DNA of 64,000 bases from Desulfurivibrio sp044068625. Lineage in GTDB: Bacteria; Desulfobacterota; Desulfobulbia; Desulfobulbales; Desulfurivibrionaceae. This document shows, piece by piece, positions 40,549-49,039 of this stretch. The number at the start of each line of letters is the position of its first letter. Position 1 is the stretch's first letter. Both the position numbers and the translations under genes were made by a program. Under the pieces are notes generated by a model. That model saw only the letters and a list, made by a program, of their open reading frames with translations, did not search any database and was not told where the DNA came from. The stretch lies in NCBI RefSeq assembly GCF_044068625.1, contig NZ_JBIPKH010000003.1, positions 62,001 to 126,000 of the forward strand. The letters are read 5' to 3'.

Positions 40549-41120
40549 TTAACTCCTTGGCATAAAGCGGCAAATGTTTCAGGGTCTTCCACCTCGAGGC
40601 CATCCCGATCCTGGGTGAAAATCACCCTGGGGGTAGCGCCGGAGTTTTCCAGGCAAACCGTGGTGGTGCACAACGGCGCGTAGTGATCAAGAAGATTGCT
40701 GATACTGCGGGGATAACGCCGGATAATCGCTTGGCGGGGAATATCGTGGCCGCCGTGCGCGACCCGTTCGGCCACCCGTTCGATGGCTAATTCCACCGTG
40801 GGCAGCCACAGATAGTAAAGATCGACCTGCCAGCCATCGGCCAGCAACCGCCTGATCATCCGCAGATAACCCTTGCCGGCCAGGGTGGTTTCAAAGCCGA
40901 AATCTTCCCTCCGCCGGATATACTGCTTGATTTCCCGCAAAAAGAGACGGCTTGCCGCCAACAATTCCCGGCTTGGGGCAAGGGGTGACAGGCCCGCCGC
41001 GATCAGGTCGGCATTGACGAAGTTATGGCAATGCCGGGCATCGGGCAACCAGGTGAGGGCGAAAGTGGTTTTGCCGGCGCCATTGGGACCGGCAATGATG
41101 GTACAGACCGGCCCGCTCAT
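40545..41120 (-). CDS. Zeta-toxin-like P-loop kinase
   Basis: 191 residues. The N-terminal Walker A is IIAGPNGAGKTTFA, followed by FVNADLIAAGLSPLAP (zeta-family substrate-binding Asp region), FGFETTLAGKGYLRMI and PRQAIIRRYPRSISNLLDHY. This matches the zeta/PezT-like ATPase group, whose classical members phosphorylate UDP-sugars; many short members have unknown targets. It overlaps mod at its start and the 56-residue gene at its end. The cassette of toxin plus small gene is bounded by a 40-bp direct repeat, so it appears to be an insertion in the restriction locus. Confidence 0.82.
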   Translation of the reverse strand: MSGPVCTIIAGPNGAGKTTFALTWLPDARHCHNFVNADLIAAGLSPLAPSRELLAASRLFLREIKQYIRRREDFGFETTLAGKGYLRMIRRLLADGWQVDLYYLWLPTVELAIERVAERVAHGGHDIPRQAIIRRYPRSISNLLDHYAPLCTTTVCLENSGATPRVIFTQDRDGLEVEDPETFAALCQGVK

Positions 41121-43408
41121 ACCCTTACCTCGACGATGGTCATGGTGTCGTTGCCGAAAATGTCCACCACCTTGACCGCGATTTTGCAGCGGCCAGGCTT
41201 ACATTCGTGGGCGACGCTGGTCAACTCCAGGGTGCGGTTCTTTTTGGTGCGGAAGCTCTGCCACTCGTTTTCAAAGACGTAATCGCCGGTCCACTGCTCT
41301 TCGGTTTCGCCGGTTTCCGGGTTTTGCACCCGGATGATCTCGCGTTTGTTCTCGAAGTCGAAATCCACCGACCAGTAATCGATCCAGTCGGTCCAGCTCC
41401 GGGTGAGCTGTTCGCGGCTGACGATGCCGTCCTTGTCCTTGCTCACCTTGACGATCTGGCCCTTCTCCACCACGATTTTGCTGCCCTTGTTTTTCAGGGC
41501 CTCCTCGGCGTGAGCGATGGAATCCTGGGAATAGAAGACCGAGAAGTCGGTAAGCTGGACCGCCACCGTGGCCGACCTCTTTTTGCCGCCTTCCTTGACG
41601 ATGGGCTTGACCTCGATGGCGGCCACGTCGTGGAAGACCACCTGGTTTTTCTCCACCGCCCGCTTGTCGAAGACCTCGGCCGGGATGTACTTGGGGGCGA
41701 TGTCGATCCCCTTGGCCCGGGCCTCGTCCAGCACGTTGGGGAACAGCCCCATCTCGAACTCGAAACCGAGGATGTCCACCCGGGTAATGTGCTTCTTGCG
41801 GCACTCCAGGATGATCTCCTCGACAAAGAGCCGGGTGACCGGCAGGTTCACCGGCCCCACCGCCACCAGCCGCCCGGCCCGCTTGCCGTGAAAGCAGGTG
41901 AAGCCGTCGGTCTTCTCGGCCTGGTAGGCCCGGAGGATCAGTTCGAGAAAGGCCGCCTCCTTGGCCGCCAACTGCTGCTCTCTCTCTTCCTCGCGCAGAT
42001 CGGGATTGACCCCGATGTAGTGCTGGCGCTCGTAACGCCCCAGGTTGAGGATTTCAAAGGCCCGGTAGTCCCGGCCATCGGCCTTGAGTTGGCGCTGAAC
42101 CCCGATCAGCCGCTTGCGGGTGGTATGAATGGCGAACTTGCCGAGATCGCTGGCAATCCACTTGCGCCCCAGCTTCTCGGCCACGGCGGCGGTGGTGCCG
42201 GAGCCGCAGAAAAAATCGGCGATAAGATCGCCTTCGTTGGAGGAGGCTTTGATGATCCGTTCGAGGAGGGCTTCGGGTTTTTGGGTTGGGTAGTTCCGTG
42301 ATTCTTTGGCTCCACCGGCAAGATATTTTATGTCTGTCCACAAATCGCTTAATGGCACTCCGGGCATCTCATCAAGAAACATGATCCTGCAACGCTTGAT
42401 AGGCTTGCCGTCCTTGCCTAGCTTTATTCTTCCGTGACTATTTGGGACTTCAGTCTGAGGCGCATCCCACATGGCCTCCATTTTTTCCAGTGATGTACGC
42501 CACCTTGCCTTTGTCCCATGAAAATCAAATTCGGCCATTCTTCCTTGCGGGTCGAGCATATTTTCTGCTTTGTAATAACGTCCCGATGGCAACTTACGCC
42601 ACTCGGCAGTTATATATTCATCAGAATACTCGGTATATAAAGTGTTTAGCTGTGCCCTTTCGCTTTTAGCGTAAAAGTAAATGGTATCTTTTACACGACC
42701 AAATCTGCCAGTGGCATCATTATGCGATGAAGTCCTCATCCAAGTAATTTCACTACGCAGATTTCCCTTGCCAAACACCTCGTCCATTGCCAGGCGGATT
42801 AACGAATTTACTCGCGTCTCGCAATGCACATAAATACTGCCATCCTCCGCCAGCAAATCCCGCATCAGGATCAGCCGTTCGTAGATCATGGCGATAAAGG
42901 AGTCCGCCCCCTTGCCCCAGGTGTCGCGGTAGGCGATCTCTTCGAGGATGTTGGGCTTCTTGGTGAAGGTGTCGCCGCCGATGGCGATGTCCATGGAGAA
43001 ATCGGCCCCCACGTCAAAGGGGGGGTCGATGTAGATCAGCTTGAGGCCGCCCTGCCTTTCGATCTCCTCGCGCAGGGGGCCGTTTTTCAGGCTGGCAAGA
43101 ATCAGCTTGTTGTCACCCCAGATCAGTTTGTTGGTCCAGCCTTTGAGTTGGCGGCCCCGGGCATCGACATCAAAGAGGCTCATCTGGCGGGAGGTATCCG
43201 CCGGCCGCTCCGCCCGCGGCTCATCCACCTGCTCGATGGTCTGAAACGGCAGCACGATATTGCAGACCTCGTTGCTCTTGCCGTTCCAAACCAGTTCCAC
43301 CTCCCGCTTGTCATCAAACAGCAAAAAGCGATACTTCTCCGGCAACGGCCGCCCCGCCTCCACAAACCGAACAATCTCCTGCTTTTCCTGATCCGATAAT
43401 TTCAGCAT
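41117..43408 (-). CDS. mod: Type III restriction-modification methyltransferase Mod
   Basis: Adenine-N6 DNA methyltransferase, 763 residues, beta-class order: catalytic DPPF (LIYIDPPFDVGADF) precedes the SAM motif FFCGSGTTAAVAEKLGRKW. WGDNKLILASL and YPTQKPEALLERII are also family typical. The target-recognition region between them (about residues 200-380; DNA 42290-42830) has visibly lower GC, roughly 40-50%, than its flanks, as expected for an exchanged specificity domain. The 3' end overlaps the zeta-toxin gene and is partly duplicated at 40331-40370. It pairs with Res at 35522-38230. Confidence 0.92.
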   Translation of the reverse strand: MLKLSDQEKQEIVRFVEAGRPLPEKYRFLLFDDKREVELVWNGKSNEVCNIVLPFQTIEQVDEPRAERPADTSRQMSLFDVDARGRQLKGWTNKLIWGDNKLILASLKNGPLREEIERQGGLKLIYIDPPFDVGADFSMDIAIGGDTFTKKPNILEEIAYRDTWGKGADSFIAMIYERLILMRDLLAEDGSIYVHCETRVNSLIRLAMDEVFGKGNLRSEITWMRTSSHNDATGRFGRVKDTIYFYAKSERAQLNTLYTEYSDEYITAEWRKLPSGRYYKAENMLDPQGRMAEFDFHGTKARWRTSLEKMEAMWDAPQTEVPNSHGRIKLGKDGKPIKRCRIMFLDEMPGVPLSDLWTDIKYLAGGAKESRNYPTQKPEALLERIIKASSNEGDLIADFFCGSGTTAAVAEKLGRKWIASDLGKFAIHTTRKRLIGVQRQLKADGRDYRAFEILNLGRYERQHYIGVNPDLREEEREQQLAAKEAAFLELILRAYQAEKTDGFTCFHGKRAGRLVAVGPVNLPVTRLFVEEIILECRKKHITRVDILGFEFEMGLFPNVLDEARAKGIDIAPKYIPAEVFDKRAVEKNQVVFHDVAAIEVKPIVKEGGKKRSATVAVQLTDFSVFYSQDSIAHAEEALKNKGSKIVVEKGQIVKVSKDKDGIVSREQLTRSWTDWIDYWSVDFDFENKREIIRVQNPETGETEEQWTGDYVFENEWQSFRTKKNRTLELTSVAHECKPGRCKIAVKVVDIFGNDTMTIVEVRV
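41118..41157. repeat. 40-bp direct repeat, right copy flanking toxin cassette
   Basis: Copy within the 3' end of mod, including its stop and the overlapping toxin start. One mismatch to 40331-40370. Confidence 0.9.
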
Positions 43409-43590
43409 CGCTCAATTTTACCTTGCTAACTCTTGATCGCTTCGTTGGTTTCCATGCTCATTGGGGATTCCCTTATTGTGGAATCCATCCCGTAAATCGT
43501 ATTCGACTGTTTCAAGAAGGTGAATGCTCGCCCACATGGCCAATTTAAACGCGGAACCGGTTCGTTGCCACGTTGAAGGGGGCAGAACCA

Positions 43591-43998
43591 TCACGGGACG
43601 ATCAGCTCCAACCGGGGAAAATAACTCCGGTAACGGGCGGCGTCACGGGTCAGGAGCACCAGCCCTTCCACGGCGGCATGGGCGCCGATGAATAAATCCG
43701 GCAACGGCGAACGGCGGGAGCCGCCGGCCCGCCGGTAACGCAGGAAACACTTGCCGGCAAGAAAAGCGGCTTCCCAGGGCAGTGGCCTGCGGCTAAAGGA
43801 GGATTGCGGCAGGGCATCCTCCAGTTCCTCGATGCGGGTAAAACCCACCGAAATCTCGGCGTAAATCACCGGATTGATAATGAGGGGGGAGTACTCGGCA
43901 CATTCCGCCAGGCGATCAGCCGACCAGGAAAACCAGCGGGAATCTTCGGTGAAAATGTCGAGCAGGACATTGCTGTCCACCAGCACTCCGGCTGCCAT
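43591..43998 (-). CDS. vapC: VapC-type PIN-domain toxin
   Basis: 135-residue PIN ribonuclease. Acidic active-site residues are visible in VLVDSNVLLDIF (N-terminal Asp), VIYAEISVGF (Glu) and SPLPDLFIGAHA (Asp), with LLTRDAARYRSYFP at the end. The ATG shares one base with the antitoxin stop (TGATG at 43996-44000). It is a complete toxin gene at the edge of the defence island. The 182 bp between it and mod hold no gene. Confidence 0.88.
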   Translation of the reverse strand: MAAGVLVDSNVLLDIFTEDSRWFSWSADRLAECAEYSPLIINPVIYAEISVGFTRIEELEDALPQSSFSRRPLPWEAAFLAGKCFLRYRRAGGSRRSPLPDLFIGAHAAVEGLVLLTRDAARYRSYFPRLELIVP

Positions 43999-44225
43999 CA
44001 CTCGGCTCGGGTCAACTTCATGATTTCATCGGTGCTCATCCGTACCGTGGCTCGGCCGCGCATCTGTTCCACCAGGCCTCGCCCCCGCTTCGAGGAGGTT
44101 TTACTTTTGCGGATGGTAACCGTATTGCCTTCGACCAGGAATTCGATTTCAGTATGCGGCAGCAGTCCAAACCGTTCCCGCACCTCGCGCGGGATCGTCA
44201 CCTGCCCTTTGCTGGTAATGCGCAT
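43998..44225 (-). CDS. vapB: AbrB/VapB-type antitoxin
   Basis: 75-residue swapped-hairpin AbrB-family antitoxin. Residues 1-45 carry the DNA-binding fold (MRITSKGQVTIPREVRERFGL and EIEFLVEGNTVTIRK). A charged C-terminal tail probably wraps the toxin. ATG 44225 was chosen for an excellent ribosome site (GGAGGAG) just upstream; a longer in-frame extension lacks one. The pair is likely autoregulated, but no operator was identified. Confidence 0.88.
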   Translation of the reverse strand: MRITSKGQVTIPREVRERFGLLPHTEIEFLVEGNTVTIRKSKTSSKRGRGLVEQMRGRATVRMSTDEIMKLTRAE

Positions 44226-44323
44226 CAGCTCCTCCGGTATTACTTGTTTTGGTATTACTTTAGCGGGGGCCGCGGGAGGAGTCAAGCCCATCGCCCACCG
44301 AGGAACTTTTTTTATTTGCTCTT

Positions 44324-45799
44324 TCAGATCCCCAGCAGTTGGTAAATCCGCTTCATATCCAGAGCCTGGCGGACGCTGCTTGCCAGACGGTCGAAGGCCG
44401 GTTCCAGGTCGTAGGGGGCCTGGATTATGCCCAGCGGGGCCAGGCCCCGGCGTTGGCGGAGGCGGTCGATAAACCAGCGGCGGAAGGGGTCGGCGTCGAA
44501 GATACCGTGGAGGTAGCTGCCCCAGATTCGGCCGTCGGGGGAGACCGCACCAGCGGTTTCGGTGCCGTCCTGCAAAGCCGGAGGCTCGTGGCCCCTGGTT
44601 TGGCCGTGGTGGATTTCGTAGCCGTGGACCGGCAGGCCGGAGGCCAGGTGGGTAAACCGGCGGCGGACCAGGGTTTTTTCCTCTTCGAGGCGGGTCTCAA
44701 GGGCCAGCAGCCCCAGCCCGCTGGCGGTTTTTCCATCAGATTCCAGGCTGTAAGGGTCGGCCACCTCTCGGCCCAGCATCTGGAAGCCGCCGCAGATCCC
44801 CACAATCTCGCAGCTCCCGCCGGTAGCCGCTTGCCGGATTGCCGCCGCCAGCCCGCTCTGTTCCAGGAAGGCCAGATCGGCGATCACGTTTTTGCTGCCC
44901 GGCAGGATAATGGCGTCGGGCCTGCCCAGCTCGGCGGCCCGGCGCACCAGGCGCAGGCTGACGTCCGGTTCGGCCAGCAGGGGTTCCAGGTCGGTGAAGT
45001 TGGAGATATGGGACAGGTCGATCAGGGCCAGCTCCACCTGCTCGGCGGTGGCGGCCCGTTTTTCGTAGAGCCCCTGCTTGAAGCTGACCGAATCCTCCTG
45101 GGGCAGGCCGAGATCGGCCAGGTAGGGCAGCACCCCGAAAAAGGGGCGGCCGGTGCGGGCGGTGATAAACTCCAGCCCCGAAGCGAGCAGGGAGGCATCC
45201 CCCCGGAAGCGGTTGATCACGTAGCCGGCCAGCAGTTCCCGCTCCCAAGGTTCCATCAGCTCGTAATGGCCCAGCAGCGAGGCGAAAATCCCGCCCCGTT
45301 CGATATCCCCCACCAGCAGCACCGGCGCCTTGGCGTGGCGGGCCATGGCCATGTTGACGAAATCATGGGCTCTCAAGTTGATCTCGCCGGGGCTGCCGGC
45401 CCCTTCCAAAACGATAACGTCGTACTCCGCCGCCAGTTCGTCATAGGCCCGGCAGGCGGCGGCCCGGGCCGTCTCCTTGTAGGCGTGGTACTGGGCCACC
45501 TTCATGTTGCCCACCGGCTGGCCCAGCACGATCACCTGGCTGCCGGTGTCGCTGGAGGGCTTGAGCAGCACCGGATTCATCCGCACCTCGGGGTCCAGCC
45601 GGGCGGCCTGGGCCTGAACCACCTGGGCCCGCCCCATCTCGCCGCCGTCCCGGGTGACAAAGGAGTTGAGCGACATATTCTGGGCCTTGAACGGCGCCAC
45701 CCGCAGGCCGTCATCGAGCAGAATCCGGCAGAGCGCTGCGGTCAGCACCGATTTGCCGGCATCGGAGCCGGTCCCCTGGATCATCAAAGCTTTCGCCAT
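44324..45799 (-). CDS. cbiP: Cobyric acid synthase
   Basis: Glutamine-dependent amidase, 491 residues, that amidates four carboxyls of adenosylcobyrinic acid diamide. The N-terminal P-loop-like synthetase domain is MIQGTGSDAGKSVLTAALCRIL, with APFKAQNMSLNSF and VIVLEGAGSPGEINL. The C-terminal class I-type glutamine amidotransferase has the catalytic Cys in EIVGICGGFQMLG and His in GYEIHHGQT. It is the last gene of the 13-gene cobalamin operon, three bases after cbiH. Also called cobQ. The defence island starts about 100 bp downstream. Confidence 0.95.
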   Translation of the reverse strand: MAKALMIQGTGSDAGKSVLTAALCRILLDDGLRVAPFKAQNMSLNSFVTRDGGEMGRAQVVQAQAARLDPEVRMNPVLLKPSSDTGSQVIVLGQPVGNMKVAQYHAYKETARAAACRAYDELAAEYDVIVLEGAGSPGEINLRAHDFVNMAMARHAKAPVLLVGDIERGGIFASLLGHYELMEPWERELLAGYVINRFRGDASLLASGLEFITARTGRPFFGVLPYLADLGLPQEDSVSFKQGLYEKRAATAEQVELALIDLSHISNFTDLEPLLAEPDVSLRLVRRAAELGRPDAIILPGSKNVIADLAFLEQSGLAAAIRQAATGGSCEIVGICGGFQMLGREVADPYSLESDGKTASGLGLLALETRLEEEKTLVRRRFTHLASGLPVHGYEIHHGQTRGHEPPALQDGTETAGAVSPDGRIWGSYLHGIFDADPFRRWFIDRLRQRRGLAPLGIIQAPYDLEPAFDRLASSVRQALDMKRIYQLLGI

Positions 45800-45802
45800 C
45801 GC

Positions 45803-46591
45803 TTATCCTGCCAGGTTGTATTTATCGCCATAACCCCGGGGGGTGATCAGCAGGTTGTGCCAGATATAGCTTTGCGAGTTGCCGATGATCACCGTCGATT
45901 GCATGCCGATTTCGGCTTTCCCCAGTTCGGCGATGGTGGTGAGGGTGATCTTCTCGTCGGGCCGGGTGGCGGCGGTGACGATCCCCACCGGGGTGTCGGG
46001 CTTGCGCTCTTCAAGAAAAATCTCCCGGGCCTTTTCGATCTGCCAGGTGCGGCGCTTGGATTTGGGGTTGTAGATCACGGTGACGAAATCGGCGGCGGCG
46101 GCGGCTTTCAGCCTCTTTTCGATCACCTCCCAGGGGGTGAGCAGATCGGAGAGGCTGATGGCGGCGAAATCGTGCATCAATGGCGCGCCCAGGCGGGCCG
46201 CGCAGGCGTTCAAGGCGGCGATGCCCGGCACCACCTCGATGGTGACCTGGCTGTGGCCGCGGCGGGCCAGCTCGAAGACCAGCCCGGCCATGGCGTAGAT
46301 GCCGGGATCGCCGCCGGAGACCAGGGCGACGGTGCGGCCCCGGGCCGCCAGCTCCAGGGCCTGGCGGCCGCGCTCCACCTCCTTCATCATCTCCGAGGAG
46401 ATAATCTCCCGGGAGTCCGATTCCGCCAGCAGTTCCGGGGGCAAAAGCTCCAGGTAGGTGCGGTAGCCGATCAGGCAGTCGGCCGCCGCCAGGGCTTCCC
46501 GGGCCGCTTCGGTCAGGTGGCGGCCATCTCCGGGTCCGGTGCCGACAATGTAAAGCTTGCCTTGGCCAGGGCCAGGGTGACGTTCTTCCAT
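45803..46591 (-). CDS. cbiH: Cobalt-precorrin-3B C17-methyltransferase
   Basis: SAM-dependent methyltransferase, 262 residues, catalysing C17 methylation with ring contraction in the anaerobic pathway. Family motifs are KLYIVGTGPGDGRHLT, ALVSGGDPGIYAMAGLV, VEVVPGIAALNACAARLGAPLMHDFAAISLSDLLTPW (the IxxxD/LSDLL block typical of CbiH/CobJ) and VIYNPKSKRRTW. It overlaps the cbiG 3' end by 79 bp in another frame, long for this operon; a start further inside would cut the GTGPGD motif, so the overlap appears real. Confidence 0.93.
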   Translation of the reverse strand: MEERHPGPGQGKLYIVGTGPGDGRHLTEAAREALAAADCLIGYRTYLELLPPELLAESDSREIISSEMMKEVERGRQALELAARGRTVALVSGGDPGIYAMAGLVFELARRGHSQVTIEVVPGIAALNACAARLGAPLMHDFAAISLSDLLTPWEVIEKRLKAAAAADFVTVIYNPKSKRRTWQIEKAREIFLEERKPDTPVGIVTAATRPDEKITLTTIAELGKAEIGMQSTVIIGNSQSYIWHNLLITPRGYGDKYNLAG

Positions 46592-47520
46592 TTGCGTTTC
46601 CTTATCATCAGTTGGGGGGCCCCGCTGCTCAGCAGGGCCGCCGGTTCGGCCACTCCGCCGGCGCCGGTGGCCTTCAGTACCGCCGGCGAGGGAGGGGTAA
46701 TATTGGCCATTTGGCCGTTCAGCTGCTCGGCGTTATAGAACTCCAGGGGCCAGCCGTTTTGCTCGGCCATGGCCAGCAGGCCGGGCTCGTCCCGCTTCAG
46801 ATCGATGGTGGCCAGGTTGCGGATCGCCGCCGGGGCCAGGCCCTCTGTGCTCAGCAGTTCAGCAAGGGCCGTTGCCAGCTCTTCGGCCGGGGTGCCCCGG
46901 TTGCAGCCGATCCCCACCACCAGTTGCCGGGGGTGCATCAGCAGGGTGGGCTCCGGCCAGGCGGTCCGGCAGGAGATCACCAGCTCGGCGGTCTCCGGCT
47001 GCGCCACCAGGGTCAGGCCGGGGGGCAGCCCGGCCACCGCCGTTTCGCTGTAAACCGCAAGCTCTCCCCGGTTGACCAGCAGGGCGCTGGCCCGGGTCAT
47101 GGTCCGGCGGTCGGCGGCGACCAGGTGCTGGGCCGCCGCCCAGAGATCCAGCGGGACCAGTGCCAGCACATCGGAGGCGGTGGTGATCACCGCCCGCCCG
47201 CCGCTGCTTGCCGCCACCCGATGGGCCAGCTCGTTGCCGCCCCCCAAGTGGCCGGAGAGCAGACTGACGGCGTGCCGTCCCCGTTCATCGACCACCACCA
47301 CGGCGGGATCGCGCTCCTTGTCCTCCAGCAGCGGGGCGATCGCCCGCACCACAATGCCGGCGGCCATAATGCAGACCAGCCCCTCATAGCGGGGCCAGGC
47401 TTCGGCCAGGGCCGCCGCGATCCCCCGATCCACCGGCACGATTTCCGCCCCCAGCCCGGGGGCCAGCTGGGCCGCCAGTTGGCGCCCACCCGCCGTTAAT
47501 GCCAGCACCCCGATCCTCAA
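46513..47520 (-). CDS. cbiG: Cobalt-precorrin-5A hydrolase
   Basis: 335 residues. Opens the delta-lactone of cobalt-precorrin-5A with loss of acetaldehyde, an anaerobic-route step. The N-terminal domain has LVCIMAAGIVVRAIAPLL, PAVVVVDERGRHAVSLLSGHLGGGNELA and AVITTASDV; the C-terminal CbiG domain has LVVGIGCNRGTP and TIDLKRDEPGLLAMAEQNGW. It starts inside the cbiF stop region (four-base overlap) and ends within cbiH. Its presence marks the oxygen-independent, early-cobalt pathway. Confidence 0.94.
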   Translation of the reverse strand: MRIGVLALTAGGRQLAAQLAPGLGAEIVPVDRGIAAALAEAWPRYEGLVCIMAAGIVVRAIAPLLEDKERDPAVVVVDERGRHAVSLLSGHLGGGNELAHRVAASSGGRAVITTASDVLALVPLDLWAAAQHLVAADRRTMTRASALLVNRGELAVYSETAVAGLPPGLTLVAQPETAELVISCRTAWPEPTLLMHPRQLVVGIGCNRGTPAEELATALAELLSTEGLAPAAIRNLATIDLKRDEPGLLAMAEQNGWPLEFYNAEQLNGQMANITPPSPAVLKATGAGGVAEPAALLSSGAPQLMIRKRKWKNVTLALAKASFTLSAPDPEMAAT

Positions 47521-48293
47521 CTCTTCTCCCCGTCGCGGAAGCCGTGGCTGAACTCGGGATCATAAAGTTTGGAGAGTGCCGGCGGCGGAGTCGTGGCCAG
47601 TACTTTGCCCACCGCGATGATCGCCGTTTTGCTGATCCCGGCCGTCTGGGCGCGGGCGGCGATATCTTCAAGGGTGCCGCGGACGATCCGCTCCTCGGGC
47701 CAACTGGCCTTTTCCACCACCGCCGCCGGGGTTTGCGGGGGGTAGCCGCCTTCGATCAGTTCGGCCGTCACCTGGGCCACCATCCCGGCGCTGAGCAAAA
47801 TCAGCATGGTGGCCTGGTGGGCGGCAAGTTCGGCCAGCTTTTCCCGCTCCGGTACCGGGGTGCGGCCCCCCCGGCGGGTGATGATTACGGTCTGGGAGAT
47901 CTCCGGCAGGGTCAGCTCGGCGCCAAGCGCCGCGGCGGCGGCGGTGGCCGAGCTGACCCCCGGCACCACCCGCCAGGGAATCCCCAGTTCGGCCAGCCGG
48001 GCCATCTGTTCGCCGATGGCCCCGTAGATGGCGGGGTCGCCGGTGTGGAGCCGCACCACCGCCTTGCCCCGGCGCCAGGCGGTGGCCAGCAAATCAATCA
48101 CCTGCTCCAGGGTCAGGCCGGCGGAGTCGCACAGCTCAGCCCGCAGCCCCGCCAGCAGGGCTTTCGGCACCAGGCTGCCGGTATAGACCACCAGGTCGGC
48201 GGCCTCCAGCAGCTTGCGGCCCTTGATCGTGATCAGCTCGGGATCGCCGGGGCCGGCCCCCACGAAATGGATGATCTGTTCCGGCTGCTTCAT
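47517..48293 (-). CDS. cbiF: Cobalt-precorrin-4 C11-methyltransferase
   Basis: 258-residue SAM methyltransferase. Motifs are IIHFVGAGPGDPELITIKG, DLVVYTGSLVP, VVRLHTGDPAIYGAIGEQMARL, WRVVPGVSSATAAAAALGAELTLPEISQTVIITRRGGRTPVPE (the TRxxGRTP block is characteristic of CbiF/CobM) and MLILLSAGM. Overlaps cbiG and cbiL by four bases each. Confidence 0.95.
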   Translation of the reverse strand: MKQPEQIIHFVGAGPGDPELITIKGRKLLEAADLVVYTGSLVPKALLAGLRAELCDSAGLTLEQVIDLLATAWRRGKAVVRLHTGDPAIYGAIGEQMARLAELGIPWRVVPGVSSATAAAAALGAELTLPEISQTVIITRRGGRTPVPEREKLAELAAHQATMLILLSAGMVAQVTAELIEGGYPPQTPAAVVEKASWPEERIVRGTLEDIAARAQTAGISKTAIIAVGKVLATTPPPALSKLYDPEFSHGFRDGEKS

Positions 48294-49039
48294 GCCCGTT
48301 TCCTGACGATGATGGTTGAGAAATAGTGGGGTTCGCTCTCGAGAAAGATGGTCAGATCGCGGCTGATCCTCTCCTCGGCCTGGCCGGTTTTTTCCACCAG
48401 CACCGCCTTGTCCAGCAGTCCCAGTTCGCGCAGCAGTTCCACCAGTCGGGGCATCACCCGGTGGACCTTCATCAGCACCACCGTATCGTAGTTAAGCAGG
48501 GTTTCCCGCAGCCGGCCGTTTTCAAAGGTGGCGGGGATCACCACCAGCCGTTCGTTGCCCAGGCAGAGGGGCGCTCCCAGAGCGGCGGCGGCCGCCCCCA
48601 TGGCCGAGATGCCGGGGATGATCTCCACTTGCAGCCCGGGGTGCAGGCCCAGCAGGGTTTCGCAGAGGTAAAAGCCGGTGCTGTAAATGGCCGGGTCGCC
48701 CAGGGTGGGGAAGGCCACGTCCCGACCGGCGCTCAGGCGTTCATGGACCAGGGCGGCCGCCGCCTGCCAGGCCCGGGCCACTTCCGGCGGCGGGGTTTTG
48801 CCCATCTCGATTTTATGCATCGGGAAGTGGTGGGCGATGATCTCCTTGCCGTCGCCGTCCACCACCGGGCTGAGGATATCGAGGGCGGTGCTCCGGCCGT
48901 CGCTTTTGCCCTTGGGCACCAGCCAGACCGGGCAGTCCTGGAGTCGGCGCACCGCTTTCAGGGTCAGCAGTTCGGGGTCGCCGGGACCCACGCCGATAAT
49001 AAAAAGCCGGCCAAGCTGGGTTGCTTCGCTCTGGTTCAT
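48290..49039 (-). CDS. cbiL: Cobalt-precorrin-2 C20-methyltransferase
   Basis: 249-residue SAM methyltransferase adding the C20 methyl to cobalt-precorrin-2. Visible motifs: LFIIGVGPGDPELLTLKAVR, DVAFPTLGDPAIYSTGFYLCETL, VEIIPGISAMGAAAAALGAPLCLGNERLVVIPA and DTVVLMKVHRVMPRLVELL. Overlaps cbiF downstream and cobL upstream by four bases. The operon context with cbiK and cbiG implies a cobalt-containing substrate. Confidence 0.94.
   Translation of the reverse strand: MNQSEATQLGRLFIIGVGPGDPELLTLKAVRRLQDCPVWLVPKGKSDGRSTALDILSPVVDGDGKEIIAHHFPMHKIEMGKTPPPEVARAWQAAAALVHERLSAGRDVAFPTLGDPAIYSTGFYLCETLLGLHPGLQVEIIPGISAMGAAAAALGAPLCLGNERLVVIPATFENGRLRETLLNYDTVVLMKVHRVMPRLVELLRELGLLDKAVLVEKTGQAEERISRDLTIFLESEPHYFSTIIVRKRA

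Noticed and set aside
44339..46738. A 799-codon plus-strand open frame opposite cbiP and cbiH
   Set aside because: Antisense shadow of two well-conserved cobalamin genes; the translation has no recognisable motif.
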